Assembly: GCF_003477525.1 (NCBI RefSeq)
Contig: NZ_QUDO01000004.1
Coordinates: 62,001-126,000, forward strand
Length of the DNA stretch: 64,000 nucleotides
Source: Ruminococcus sp. AF41-9
GTDB lineage: Bacteria > Bacillota > Clostridia > Lachnospirales > Lachnospiraceae
Reading direction: 5' to 3'
The translations under genes and the position numbers were made by a program. This document shows, piece after piece, positions 8,756-18,381 of the stretch. Position 1 is the first letter of the stretch. The number at the start of each line of letters is the position of its first letter. Under the pieces are notes generated by a model. It was given only the letters and a program-made list of their open reading frames with translations. It had not been told where the DNA came from and made no database searches.

Positions 8756-8834
8756 AAAAGCCATATTCCGGGATCCAGGTGTATGTTCCAGATGGAAACA
8801 AAAAATACAGAATGGATACGGAATATGGCTTTTT
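8756..8834. terminator. Bidirectional terminator between convergent genes
   Basis: AAAAAGCCATATTCCG and CGGAATATGGCTTTTT form a 16-bp stem with A/T runs on both sides, extended inward by ATCCA/TGGAT. It serves the flippase gene from the left and can serve the minus-strand dehydratase-activase gene from the right. The preceding 8660-8755 is purine-rich and shows no gene. Confidence 0.85.
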
Positions 8835-8922
8835 CTATATCATGGAAAGTCATGGAAAATTATTCCATAATAATATCTGTTAGATATATCTGTTATATAA
8901 AGAACTTTGAGAAAGATGCTGT

Positions 8923-11900
8923 TTACGCATCTTTCTCCTGTGCTTTTTTCAGGTTCTTCTGTGCAGTGGAGAGCATCAGTTTGATTCGGTTGAGCTGGTT
9001 AACTTCACTTGCACCCGGGTCGTAGTCGATGGCTACGATATTGGCTGTTGGATATTCGCGGCGGATTTCTTTGATCACACCTTTACCAACGATATGATTT
9101 GGCAGACATCCGAATGGCTGGATACAAACGATGTTCGGAACATCTCCGTGGATCAGTTCCATCATCTCACCTGTCAGGAACCATCCCTCACCGGTCTGGT
9201 TTCCGGTGGAAACGATCGGAGATGCCATTCTTGCAAGGTCTTTAATATCAGCAGGCGGTGCGAAATGACGGCTCTGCGCAAGCGCTTCACTTGCCGGTTT
9301 TCTTACCCATTCGATTGCTTTGTTTCCCCAGTTTGCAATGGTTGCTTTAGACTTCTTAAATCCAAGGTTTTCTACCTTGAAGTTCTGGTTATAGAAGCAG
9401 TAGCACATGAAATCGATCAGATCCGGTACAACGGCTTCGGCACCTTCGGATTCCAGAAGCTCTGCCAGATGATTGTTTGCGGCAGGCAGGAATTTGACAA
9501 GGATCTCGCCTACGATACCGACACGTGGTTTCTTTACATCACTGATCGGGATGGTATCAAATTCATGAACCATTTCGCGGCACATTTTCTTAAACTGACT
9601 GTGGCTGACACTGCTTCCGCTTAAGAAGGAGATGACACGCTGCTCCCAGATTTTATGCTTTCTGTTTACGATTCCTTCTTCCAGTTCATATGGACGCATC
9701 CGGTAGACACATTTCATCAGGATATCTCCGAATACAGCGCCGTAAGCGACTTTTTTCACCAGTGGAAGAGTCAGCTTGAATCCAGGGTTGCTTTCCAGAC
9801 CACTCAAGTTAATGGAAATAACCGGAATCTGCTCCATGCCGGCTTTCTTTAAGGCACGGCGGATAAAGGCGATATAGTTGGAAGCACGGCATCCACCGCC
9901 CGTCTGGGACATTACAACGGCTGTCTTATTCAGATCGTATTTACCGGAGAGCAGTGCATCCATGATCTGTCCGACTACGATCAGAGACGGATAACATGCA
10001 TCATTATTTACATATTTCAGACCAACATCTACTGCGTGCTTATTGTCATTCGGAAGCACGTCCAGATTGTATCCGCAGGAATTGAACGCAGCCTGCAGGA
10101 GACTGAAATGGAACGGTGACATCTGCGGGCAGAGGATGGTGTAATCTTTTCTCATTTCTTTTGTGAAAGATACCTTGTCGATGGAGGCTGGCTTGATCGT
10201 ACGTTTCTGCCCCTGTTCTTTCTTTGCACGGATCGCGGCGATCAGGGAACGGATACGGATTCTTGCTGCACCGAGATTATTTACCTCATCAATCTTTAAG
10301 CAGGTATAAATCTTATCACTTCCGTCAAGGATTTCATAAACCTCATCTGTGGTAACGGCATCCAGACCACATCCGAAAGAGTTTAACTGGATCAGGTCCA
10401 GATCATCGCGGGTCTTTACATAGTTTGCGGCTGCATAGAGTCTGGAATGATACATCCACTGGTCATTGACACGGATCGGACGTTCCACAGGTGCCAGATG
10501 AGAGATGGAATCCTCAGTCAGTACGGCGATGCCATAGCTGTTGATCAGATCCGGGATACCGTGATGAATTTCCGGATCAATATGATAGGGACGGCCCGCA
10601 AGGACAATACCGTGACGGCCTGTTTCTTCCAGATATTTCAGGGTTTCTTCGCCTTTTTTCTGAACATCGCGGCGGGCAGAAGCCATTTCTTCCCATCCCT
10701 TGTGAGCAGCAGCTTTGACTTCTTCTGCCGGGATGTCTTTAAATTCTTCTACCAGACGTTTTGTCAGGATTTCCTCGGAAGTAAATGCGAGGAATGGATT
10801 GCGGAACGTGATGGACGGGTCATTTAATTCATCTACGTTGTTCTTGATGTTCTCGGCATATGAAGTAACGATCGGGCAGTTGTAGTGGTTGACTGCATCC
10901 GGGAATTCGTTTCTTTCATAAGGAATACATGGGTAGAAAATAAATTTTACACCATTGCGGATCAGCCAGGTAACATGACCGTGTGCAAGCTTCGCCGGAT
11001 AACATTCGGATTCACTTGGAATGGATTCGATACCCAGTTCATAAATCTTTCTGGTGGAAGTCGGGGAAAGCACCACTTCATATTTCAGCTCTGTAAAGAA
11101 TGTATACCAGAAAGGATAATTCTCAAACATATTCAGGACGCGCGGGATACCTACCTTGCCTCTGGATGCTTTGTCAGCAGTGAGAGGTGTGTAGGAAAAA
11201 ATACGTTTATATTTGTATTCGTAAAGATTCGGAATATGATCTTTGTTCTTTTCTTTACCGATACCACGTTCACAGCGGTTACCGCTGACATACTGGCGGC
11301 CGCCGGAGAATTTGTTGATGGTCAGACGGCAGTTGTTGGTACATCCACGGCAGTTTGCCATTGCGGTTGTGTATTTCAGTTCATTGATCTTGTCAATGGA
11401 GAGCATGGTGGTTTCCTTACCCTCCTGGTGACGTTCGCGGGCGATCAGGGCAGCACCGAACGCACCCATGATTCCGGCGATATCCGGACGGATGGCTTCA
11501 CAGTTGGCGATTTTTTCAAAGCTTCGCAGAACTGCATCATTATAGAAAGTACCGCCCTGTACAACGATGTGCTTACCAAGTTCGGAAGCATCGGAAACCT
11601 TGATAACTTTATAAAGCGCATTCTTGATAACGGAGTAAGCAAGACCTGCGGAAATATCGGAAACTTCAGCGCCTTCTTTCTGCGCCTGCTTTACCTTTGA
11701 GTTCATAAATACGGTACATCTGGTACCCAGATCGATCGGATGCTGGGCAAAGATTGCAGCTTTGGCGAAATCCTGTACGGTATAATTCAGAGATTTGGCA
11801 AATGTCTCGATGAAAGAACCACATCCGGAGGAACATGCTTCGTTTAACTGTACACTGTCAACGGTCTTGTTACGGATTTTGATACATTTCATATCCTGTC

Positions 11901-13164
11901 CGCCGATATCAAGGATACAGTCTACTTCCGGGTCAAAGAATGCTGCTGCATAGTAATGGGAAACAGTTTCAACCTCGCCCTCATCAAGGATCAGGGCAGC
12001 TTTGATCAGTGCCTCGCCGTAACCTGTAGAACAGGAATAAGCAATCTTTGCATCTTTCGGAAGCAGTTCGTAGATCTCTTTAATGGAACGGATGGTGGTT
12101 TTTAACGGATTTCCGTTATTGCTGCTGTAGAAGGAGTAGAGAAGTGTTCCATCCTCACCTACCAGCGCAGTCTTGGTTGTGGTGGAACCTGCATCAATAC
12201 CAAGATAGCAGTTTCCCTTGTATGTAGCGAGATCTCCGGTTTTTACTTTGTATGAACTCTGGCGTTTCGCGAATGCATCGTATTCTTCCTGGGAAGCGAA
12301 CAGTGGTTCCATACGCTCTACTTCAAAATCCAGTTTAATGGAATTACGGAGTTTGTCTTTCATCTCTGTCAGAGAAATGGAGTTGTCTTCTTTTGCGTTC
12401 AGTGCAGAACCGATCGCTGCGAACAGATGAGAGTTCTCCGGGATAATAGTATGCTCTTCATCCAGTTTCAGGGTACGGATAAAGGATTCTCTCAGCTCGG
12501 ACAGGAAATGAAGCGGACCTCCCAGGAATGCAACGTGTCCGCGGATTGGCTTTCCGCAGGCAAGACCGGAGATTGTCTGGTTTACAACTGCCTGAAAAAT
12601 AGAAGCAGATAAGTCCGGCTTGGTCGCACCGTCGTTGATCAGCGGCTGGATATCTGTCTTGGCGAAAACACCACAGCGGGCTGCAATCGGGTAAAGTGCC
12701 TTGTAATCTTTGGCATATTCATTCAGACCTGTGGCATCTGTCTGAAGAAGAGAGGCCATCTGGTCGATAAAGGAACCGGTACCGCCTGCGCAGATACCGT
12801 TCATACGCTGTTCTACGTTACCGTTTTCAAAGTAAATGATCTTGGCATCCTCACCGCCAAGCTCAATGGCAACATCTGTCTTTGGTGCCAGTTTCTGCAG
12901 AGAAGTAGAAACTGCGATAACTTCCTGGGTAAAAGGAACGCCCAGATGGTTGGCAAGAGTCAGACCGCCGGAACCGGTGATCACAGGATGGAGAGTCATC
13001 TCGCCATACTGGTCAAAAGCTTCCTGAAGAAGGTCTGCAAGGGTTTCCTGAATGTTTGCAAAATGTCGCTTGTAATCTGCGAAAATGAGATTTTCATTCT
13101 CATCCAGAATAGCGATTTTTACAGTAGTGGAACCGATATCGATTCCCAGTGTTTTGGAATTCAT
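8923..13164 (-). CDS. Two-domain BcrA/BadF-type activase fused to 2-hydroxyacyl-CoA dehydratase-like domains
   Basis: Protein of 1413 residues. Residues about 1-290 and 318-600 are two ASKHA ATPase domains of the 2-hydroxyglutaryl-CoA dehydratase activator type (LGIDIGSTTVKIA and LGIDAGSTTTKTA; GGEDAK and GGQDMK; GTGSFIDQ and GCGSFIETFAKS). A cysteine cluster CRGCTNNC near 650 is followed by a DUF2229-type domain (GIPRVLNMFENYPFWYTFF) and a C-terminal dehydratase-like region. Homologues are widespread in clostridia and of unproved function; the domain pattern suggests an ATP-driven iron-sulfur electron activator acting on a radical reaction. Start: GAGGAGG lies 14 bases upstream, longer than usual, but no nearer in-frame start is seen. 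It is monocistronic. Confidence 0.88.
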   Translation of the reverse strand: MNSKTLGIDIGSTTVKIAILDENENLIFADYKRHFANIQETLADLLQEAFDQYGEMTLHPVITGSGGLTLANHLGVPFTQEVIAVSTSLQKLAPKTDVAIELGGEDAKIIYFENGNVEQRMNGICAGGTGSFIDQMASLLQTDATGLNEYAKDYKALYPIAARCGVFAKTDIQPLINDGATKPDLSASIFQAVVNQTISGLACGKPIRGHVAFLGGPLHFLSELRESFIRTLKLDEEHTIIPENSHLFAAIGSALNAKEDNSISLTEMKDKLRNSIKLDFEVERMEPLFASQEEYDAFAKRQSSYKVKTGDLATYKGNCYLGIDAGSTTTKTALVGEDGTLLYSFYSSNNGNPLKTTIRSIKEIYELLPKDAKIAYSCSTGYGEALIKAALILDEGEVETVSHYYAAAFFDPEVDCILDIGGQDMKCIKIRNKTVDSVQLNEACSSGCGSFIETFAKSLNYTVQDFAKAAIFAQHPIDLGTRCTVFMNSKVKQAQKEGAEVSDISAGLAYSVIKNALYKVIKVSDASELGKHIVVQGGTFYNDAVLRSFEKIANCEAIRPDIAGIMGAFGAALIARERHQEGKETTMLSIDKINELKYTTAMANCRGCTNNCRLTINKFSGGRQYVSGNRCERGIGKEKNKDHIPNLYEYKYKRIFSYTPLTADKASRGKVGIPRVLNMFENYPFWYTFFTELKYEVVLSPTSTRKIYELGIESIPSESECYPAKLAHGHVTWLIRNGVKFIFYPCIPYERNEFPDAVNHYNCPIVTSYAENIKNNVDELNDPSITFRNPFLAFTSEEILTKRLVEEFKDIPAEEVKAAAHKGWEEMASARRDVQKKGEETLKYLEETGRHGIVLAGRPYHIDPEIHHGIPDLINSYGIAVLTEDSISHLAPVERPIRVNDQWMYHSRLYAAANYVKTRDDLDLIQLNSFGCGLDAVTTDEVYEILDGSDKIYTCLKIDEVNNLGAARIRIRSLIAAIRAKKEQGQKRTIKPASIDKVSFTKEMRKDYTILCPQMSPFHFSLLQAAFNSCGYNLDVLPNDNKHAVDVGLKYVNNDACYPSLIVVGQIMDALLSGKYDLNKTAVVMSQTGGGCRASNYIAFIRRALKKAGMEQIPVISINLSGLESNPGFKLTLPLVKKVAYGAVFGDILMKCVYRMRPYELEEGIVNRKHKIWEQRVISFLSGSSVSHSQFKKMCREMVHEFDTIPISDVKKPRVGIVGEILVKFLPAANNHLAELLESEGAEAVVPDLIDFMCYCFYNQNFKVENLGFKKSKATIANWGNKAIEWVRKPASEALAQSRHFAPPADIKDLARMASPIVSTGNQTGEGWFLTGEMMELIHGDVPNIVCIQPFGCLPNHIVGKGVIKEIRREYPTANIVAIDYDPGASEVNQLNRIKLMLSTAQKNLKKAQEKDA

Positions 13165-13276
13165 AAAATAAATTCAAGCCTCCTCTTAATTGCATATAAA
13201 ATGTTTCAAATGATTTAAAATCTTTCCTGTTCTTTCCTATTAAATATCTGTTTTCAGATATGGAATATTCCGTAAT

Positions 13277-13305
13277 ATTATACGCTAAAGGTCAGGAAAA
13301 GACAA
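13277..13305 (-). promoter_or_regulatory. Promoter of the activase/dehydratase gene
   Basis: On the minus strand TTGTCT (13300-13305), a 17-base spacer and TATAAT (13277-13282). It is divergent from the tgt promoter 35 bases away. Confidence 0.75.
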
Positions 13306-13339
13306 TATGAAAGTTTACTAAGGATTCTTTGCTTTCCTG

Positions 13340-13368
13340 TTGAAATTTCGTCTATTTCAGGATATAAT
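13340..13368 (+). promoter_or_regulatory. Promoter of tgt
   Basis: TTGAAA (13340-13345), 17 bases, TATAAT (13363-13368). The transcript leader of about 120 bases shows no recognisable preQ1 riboswitch. Confidence 0.82.
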
Positions 13369-13496
13369 AAAATTTACGAAACTGTTTGGCACCCTGCAGA
13401 ACAATAACACATGTGGGTTACGGGATACAGGAGTGTGAACAGTACATAAAGTACACTGAAAAATCAATGACAATAAAATGAAAAGAGGAAGAATAA

Positions 13497-14650
13497 ATGG
13501 CAGAATACAAACTTCTGAAAACAGAGGGTCGTGCCAAACGTGCAGAATTTCATACTGTGCATGGTACGATCCAGACTCCTGTTTTTATGAACGTAGGAAC
13601 AATCGGCGCTATCAAGGGTGCAGTATCTACCATGGACTTACAGCAGATCGGAACACAGGTGCAGTTATCCAATACCTACCATCTTCATGTACGTCCGGGC
13701 GATAAGATCGTGAAGCAGTTAGGCGGTCTTCATAAATTTATGGTATGGGACAAACCGATCCTTACGGATTCCGGCGGATTTCAGGTATTTTCCCTTGCCA
13801 AACTAAGAAAGATCAAAGAAGAGGGTGTTTATTTTAACTCCCATATTGACGGACATAAGATCTTTATGGGGCCGGAAGAGAGCATGCAGATCCAGTCAAA
13901 TCTGGGTTCTACCATTGCCATGGCATTTGATGAATGCCCGAGCAGTGTGGCAGAGAGAGATTATGTACAGAAGTCTGTAGACAGGACAACCCGCTGGCTT
14001 GCCCGCTGTAAGGCAGAGATGGCAAGACTGAACAGCCTGCCGGATACCATCAATAAAGAACAGCTTCTTTTTGGTATTAACCAGGGTGCTGTCTATGAAG
14101 ATATCCGTATTGAGCATGCCAAGCAATCTCAGAGATGGATCTGGACGGTTATGCAGTCGGCGGTCTGGCAGTCGGTGAGACACATGAAGAGATGTACAGA
14201 ATCCTTGATGAGGTAGTGCCGCATCTTCCACAGAATAAACCGACGTATCTGATGGGAGTGGGAACACCGGCCAACATTCTGGAAGGCGTAGAACGTGGAA
14301 TTGATTTCTTTGACTGCGTATATCCAAGCCGTAACGGCCGTCATGGACATGTTTATACCAATCATGGAAAGATGAATCTGTTCAATGCAAAATATGAGCT
14401 GGATACACGCCCGATCGAGGAAGGATGCCAGTGCCCTGCATGTCAGCATTACAGCAGAGCCTATATCCGTCATCTTCTGAAAGCAAAAGAGATGCTGGGA
14501 ATGCGCCTCTGTGTACTTCATAACCTGTATTTCTATAATCATATGATGGAAGAAATCAGGGATGCTCTTGACGCAGGAAAATTTGCCGAGTATAAGAAAA
14601 TGCGTCTGGAAGGCTTTGAAGAGGGAAAGATTAATTCAAAAAGATCATAA
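13497..14650 (+). CDS. tgt: tRNA-guanine transglycosylase, frameshifted
   Basis: Exchanges guanine-34 for preQ1 in tRNAs with GUN anticodons, in queuosine synthesis. The first frame (13497-14216) holds the N-terminus and nucleophile region (LTDSGGFQVFSL). After HAKQ the family sequence continues in another frame (ISEMDLDGYAVGGLAVGETHEE), which runs to 14650. It carries the second catalytic Asp (FDCVYPSRNGRHG) and the zinc ligands (CQCPACQHYSRAYIRHL and the later His). One missing base near 14126 (AA where AAA is expected) explains the break. Restored length is about 384 residues, normal for the family. It is either a sequencing error or a recent inactivating mutation. yajC follows, a common arrangement. 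Confidence 0.9.
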
Positions 14651-14732
14651 AAAGATAATGGAACGGTTACTGAAAACGGATCAAACAGTGACTGGATAAT
14701 GATAAAATTATTATAAAATCTATCGAAAAGTC

Positions 14733-14761
14733 TTGAAGAAAGACTGAAATTTGTGTATGAT
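14733..14761 (+). promoter_or_regulatory. Possible promoter of yajC
   Basis: TTGAAG (14733-14738), 17 bases, TATGAT (14756-14761). A small hairpin CTGTGATC/GATCACAG (14773-14793) sits in the leader just before the ribosome binding site. Confidence 0.6.
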
Positions 14762-14830
14762 GTACAGTGACGCTGTGATCAGACGGATCACAGAACAACA
14801 GGAATAGTTAAAATAACAGGAGGAATGGAA

Positions 14831-15130
14831 ATGGACGCATCAAGCGGAATGAGTATGGTCGGTGCTATTATCTGGATGGTAGTTCTGTTCGGAATTATGT
14901 ACTTCTTAATGCTTCGCCCTCAGAAAAAAGAGCAGAAGAGACTTCAGGCAATGTTAAATGACATGGAAGTCGGCGACAGCATTGTAACTACCAGCGGATT
15001 TTATGGTGTAGTCATTGATATGACAGACGAAGATGTAATCGTAGAATTCGGTAACAACAAAAACTGCCGTATTCCGATGAGAAAACAGGCAATCGCTGAA
15101 GTAGAGAAAGCTGTAAGCGCTGCTGAATAA
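14831..15130 (+). CDS. yajC: Sec translocase accessory protein YajC
   Basis: Small membrane protein of 99 residues that associates with SecDF in protein export. One N-terminal membrane segment (about 9-28) is followed by the signature LRPQKKEQKRLQAML and a cytoplasmic domain with VGDSIVTTSGFYGVV. The ATG at 14831 is 7 bases after AGGAGG; the ATG at 14825 is too close. No secD or secF follows, unlike in many bacteria; a terminator comes next. Confidence 0.92.
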   Translation: MDASSGMSMVGAIIWMVVLFGIMYFLMLRPQKKEQKRLQAMLNDMEVGDSIVTTSGFYGVVIDMTDEDVIVEFGNNKNCRIPMRKQAIAEVEKAVSAAE

Positions 15131-15152
15131 TGAAAACTGAAAGAAACATGAC

Positions 15153-15198
15153 AAAAAGCGGAACACATGGTCAGAAATGACTGTGGTTCTGCTTTTTT
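15153..15198 (+). terminator. Terminator of yajC
   Basis: AAAAAGCGGAAC...GGTTCTGCTTTTTT with inner GGTCA/TGACT pairing around GAAA. It ends in six T. Confidence 0.85.
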
Positions 15199-15202
15199 AA
15201 TT

Positions 15203-15266
15203 AAACTGCGGAGCAGTTATTTGGTTATGAGCAAGTAGCGAAGTGGATTGCGAATATCCGCTTGAC
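15203..15266. repeat. Dispersed two-hairpin repeat, copy 2
   Basis: Nearly identical to 4600-4662 over its whole length. Differences are a G-to-A in the first loop and a changed loop of the second hairpin (GGAT-TGCGAAT-ATCC). It sits directly after the yajC terminator and before the leuB promoter region. Confidence 0.75.
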
Positions 15267-15387
15267 TAGAAAAATGTCCGAAAAACAGTACTTTTATATT
15301 TTTTTACTTTAATAGGTTGAAATCTGTCGGAAAGTGCGTTATTATAATAACAATTACGCAATTAGAGTATTTTTGGAGGAAATTATT

Positions 15388-16470
15388 ATGGATTATAAGA
15401 TTGCATTGATCCCCGGCGACGGAATCGGACCGGAAATCGTAAGAGAAGCAAAGAAAGTACTGGACAAGGTATGCGAGAAATATGGACACAGCTTTTCCTA
15501 TTCAGAAGTTCTGTTAGGCGGTGCATCCATCGATGTACACGGCGTACCCCTTACTGATGAGGCAATTGCCACTGCCAAATCATCAGACGCCGTACTGATG
15601 GGCTCTATTGGCGGAGATGCAAAAACTTCTCCATGGTATAAGCTTGAGCCATCCAAACGCCCGGAAGCAGGACTTCTTGCAATCCGTAAGGCATTAAATC
15701 TTTTTGCAAACTTAAGACCGGCTTACCTTTACAATGAGCTGAGAAAAGCGTGCCCTCTCCGCGATGAGATCATCGGAGACGGATTTGACATGATCATTGT
15801 ACGTGAGCTTACAGGCGGCCTGTATTTCGGAGAACGTCAGACAATTGAAGAGAATGGTGTGAAGAAAGCAATTGATACACTTTCCTATAACGAAAACGAA
15901 ATCCGCCGTATTGCCATCAAAGCATTTGAGATCGCACGTAAGAGAAGAAATAAAGTGACAAGCGTAGACAAGGCAAATGTTCTGGATTCTTCCAGACTCT
16001 GGAGAAAAGTGGTAGAGGAAGTTGCCAAAGATTATCCGGATGTTACCTTAGAGCATATGCTGGTTGACAACTGCGCAATGCAGCTTGTACGTGATCCGAA
16101 ACAGTTCGATGTTATCCTTACAGAGAATATGTTTGGAGATATCCTTTCAGATGAGGCAAGTATGGTAACAGGCTCCATCGGAATGCTTTCTTCTGCAAGC
16201 TTAAATGAAACAAAATTCGGTCTCTATGAGCCAAGCCATGGTTCTGCACCTGATATTGCAGGACAGGATAAGGCAAACCCTATCGCAACCATCCTTTCCG
16301 CAGCAATGATGCTGCGCTTCTCCCTTGACATGGATAAAGAAGCAGATGCAGTGGAAGCAGCAGTACAGAAAGTCCTGACAGAGGGATACCGCACAGGCGA
16401 TATCATGTCAGAGGGATGCAAACTTGTAGGAACAAAAGAGATGGGCGACCTGATCGCAGCAGCTCTGTAA
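15388..16470 (+). CDS. leuB: 3-Isopropylmalate dehydrogenase
   Basis: NAD-dependent oxidative decarboxylation of 3-isopropylmalate in leucine biosynthesis. The 360-residue protein begins [17 protein letters not shown] and contains the family Asp cluster ([21 protein letters not shown]) and the adenosine-binding [23 protein letters not shown] precedes the ATG at 15388; the longer frame from 15334 is unnecessary. The region upstream has a TATAAT at 15343-15348 with TTGAAA 20 bases before it, a weak promoter fit. It is first of a five-gene branched-chain and serine operon; leuA and leuCD are not in the window. Confidence 0.94.
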   Translation: MDYKIALIPGDGIGPEIVREAKKVLDKVCEKYGHSFSYSEVLLGGASIDVHGVPLTDEAIATAKSSDAVLMGSIGGDAKTSPWYKLEPSKRPEAGLLAIRKALNLFANLRPAYLYNELRKACPLRDEIIGDGFDMIIVRELTGGLYFGERQTIEENGVKKAIDTLSYNENEIRRIAIKAFEIARKRRNKVTSVDKANVLDSSRLWRKVVEEVAKDYPDVTLEHMLVDNCAMQLVRDPKQFDVILTENMFGDILSDEASMVTGSIGMLSSASLNETKFGLYEPSHGSAPDIAGQDKANPIATILSAAMMLRFSLDMDKEADAVEAAVQKVLTEGYRTGDIMSEGCKLVGTKEMGDLIAAAL

Positions 16471-16486
16471 GAATTGATATTAAGAG

Positions 16487-16589
16487 GATTCAGCCGGCGC
16501 AGGCAGATTACGGAATGATTTGCCTGAGTCAGACAGCAGAAGCGTAATGCGGATTTTTTGACAGCTGAGTCAGGAATGCCGGTTGAATC
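16487..16589 (+). other. Structured spacer between leuB and ilvD
   Basis: GATTCAGCCGGC (16487-16498) pairs with GCCGGTTGAATC (16578-16589) over 12 bp with one G-U pair, closing a 103-base element. Inside, CAGGCAGAT/GATTTGCCTG forms a second hairpin (16500-16526), and CTGAGTCAG occurs twice as a direct repeat near 16524 and 16565. A GGATTTTTTG run lies near 16551. It has no T-box or known riboswitch core. It may tune expression within the operon or be an inserted palindromic element. Confidence 0.6.
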
Positions 16590-16632
16590 ATTAAAAAATA
16601 AATAAAACAGTAAGAAAAGAGGAAATAAAACA

Positions 16633-18306
16633 ATGAGAAGTGATGCAGTAAAAACAGGCACACAGCAGGCACCTCACCGTTCCCTGTTTAATGCTCTTGG
16701 AATGACAAAAGAAGAAATGGAAAGACCTCTGGTAGGTATCGTAAGTTCTTACAATGAAATCGTACCGGGTCATATGAACCTTGACAAGATTACACAGGCA
16801 GTTAAACTTGGCGTAGCAATGGCAGGCGGTACACCTGTTATGTTCCCAGCAATCGCAGTCTGTGATGGTATCGCAATGGGACACGTTGGAATGAAATACT
16901 CTCTGGTAACCAGAGACCTGATCGCAGATTCCACGGAAGCCATGGCAATGGCACATCAGTTTGATGCCCTGGTTATGATCCCGAACTGTGACAAGAACGT
17001 ACCCGGACTTCTGATGGCAGCAGCCAGACTGAATGTTCCGACTGTATTCGTAAGCGGCGGTCCGATGCTTGCCGGACATCTGAACGGACATAAGACAAGT
17101 CTTTCCAGCATGTTTGAAGCAGTTGGTGCTTATGCAGCAGGTAAACTTGATGAGGACGGCCTGACAGAATGTGAAATGAAAACATGTCCTACCTGTGGCT
17201 CCTGTTCCGGTATGTACACAGCAAACTCCATGAACTGCCTGACAGAAGTTCTTGGTATGGGCCTGAAAGGAAACGGAACCATCCCGGCTGTATACTCCGA
17301 ACGTATCCGTCTTGCAAAACACGCAGGTATGCAGGTTATGGAAATGTACAGAAAGAACATCCGTCCAAGAGACATCATGACAAAAGAAGCAATCCTCAAT
17401 GCCCTGACAGTAGACATGGCACTTGGATGCTCCACAAACAGTATGCTTCACCTTCCGGCTATTGCTCATGAGATCGGAATGGACTTTGATATCAGCTTTG
17501 CAAACGAGATCAGCGCAAAGACTCCGAATCTCTGCCACCTTGCACCAGCAGGTCCTACATACATGGAAGACCTGAACGAAGCAGGCGGTGTATACGCAGT
17601 TATGAATGAACTGAATAAGAAGGGACTCCTTCATACTGAGTGCATGACAGTCACAGGCAAGACAGTAGGCGAAAACATCAAAGACTGTGTAAACTTAAAT
17701 CCTGAAGTTATCAGACCGATCGACAATCCATACAGCCAGACAGGCGGACTTGCAGTTCTCAAGGGTAACCTTGCACCGGACGGCGGTGTTGTAAAACGTT
17801 CCGCAGTTGTAGAAGAGATGATGGTTCATGAAGGACCTGCAAGAGTCTTCGACTGTGAAGAAGATGCAATCGCAGCAATCAAAGGCGGTAAGATCGTAGA
17901 GGGTGACGTAGTCGTTATCCGTTATGAAGGACCAAAAGGCGGCCCTGGTATGAGAGAGATGCTGAACCCGACATCTGCAATCGCAGGTATGGGACTTGGT
18001 TCTTCCGTAGCCCTCATCACAGACGGACGTTTCAGCGGTGCATCCAGAGGAGCATCCATCGGACACGTTTCACCGGAAGCAGCAGTTGGCGGTCCGATCG
18101 CACTTGTTGAGGAAGGTGATATCATCAGCATCAACATTCCGGAACTGAAACTGGAGATCAAGGTTTCTGATGAAGAAATGCAGGCAAGAAAAGCAAAATG
18201 GCAGCCTCGCAAGCCAAAGGTAACAACAGGATATCTTGCAAGATATGCTGCAATGGTAACCTCCGGAAACAGAGGAGCAATCCTTGAGGTACCAAAAGCA
18301 AAATAA
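16633..18306 (+). CDS. ilvD: Dihydroxy-acid dehydratase
   Basis: Iron-sulfur enzyme that dehydrates 2,3-dihydroxyisovalerate and 2,3-dihydroxymethylvalerate in valine and isoleucine synthesis. Its 557 residues are typical for IlvD. Cluster-ligand motifs are CDKNVPG and [15 protein letters not shown], and the C-terminal [11 protein letters not shown] is conserved. AAGAGG precedes the ATG. It lies between leuB and ilvB in the same direction. Confidence 0.96.
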   Translation: MRSDAVKTGTQQAPHRSLFNALGMTKEEMERPLVGIVSSYNEIVPGHMNLDKITQAVKLGVAMAGGTPVMFPAIAVCDGIAMGHVGMKYSLVTRDLIADSTEAMAMAHQFDALVMIPNCDKNVPGLLMAAARLNVPTVFVSGGPMLAGHLNGHKTSLSSMFEAVGAYAAGKLDEDGLTECEMKTCPTCGSCSGMYTANSMNCLTEVLGMGLKGNGTIPAVYSERIRLAKHAGMQVMEMYRKNIRPRDIMTKEAILNALTVDMALGCSTNSMLHLPAIAHEIGMDFDISFANEISAKTPNLCHLAPAGPTYMEDLNEAGGVYAVMNELNKKGLLHTECMTVTGKTVGENIKDCVNLNPEVIRPIDNPYSQTGGLAVLKGNLAPDGGVVKRSAVVEEMMVHEGPARVFDCEEDAIAAIKGGKIVEGDVVVIRYEGPKGGPGMREMLNPTSAIAGMGLGSSVALITDGRFSGASRGASIGHVSPEAAVGGPIALVEEGDIISINIPELKLEIKVSDEEMQARKAKWQPRKPKVTTGYLARYAAMVTSGNRGAILEVPKAK

Positions 18307-18322
18307 AGATGAACAAGTACCC

Positions 18323-18356
18323 GGCGGGAATTACAGCATAACCTGTGATTCCTGCC
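18323..18356 (+). other. Hairpin between ilvD and ilvB
   Basis: GGCGGGAATTACAG pairs with CTGTGATTCCTGCC (14 positions, mostly Watson-Crick) around CATAAC. No T-run follows, so it is more likely an mRNA-processing or stabilising hairpin than a terminator. Confidence 0.6.
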
Positions 18357-18381
18357 TGAAAAGTTAGGAGGATACGTAAAG

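Noticed and set aside
13369..13496. preQ1 riboswitch before tgt
   Set aside because: The leader is of suitable length and queuosine genes often have one, but no preQ1-I or preQ1-II core could be aligned.
15131..15387. T-box leader before the leuB operon
   Set aside because: No T-box sequence (GGGTGGNACCGCG-like) or specifier stem is present. The region holds the yajC terminator and the dispersed repeat instead.
16591..17634. 347-codon minus-strand frame opposite ilvD
   Set aside because: Shadow of ilvD codon usage; His/Cys-rich product and no start signals.
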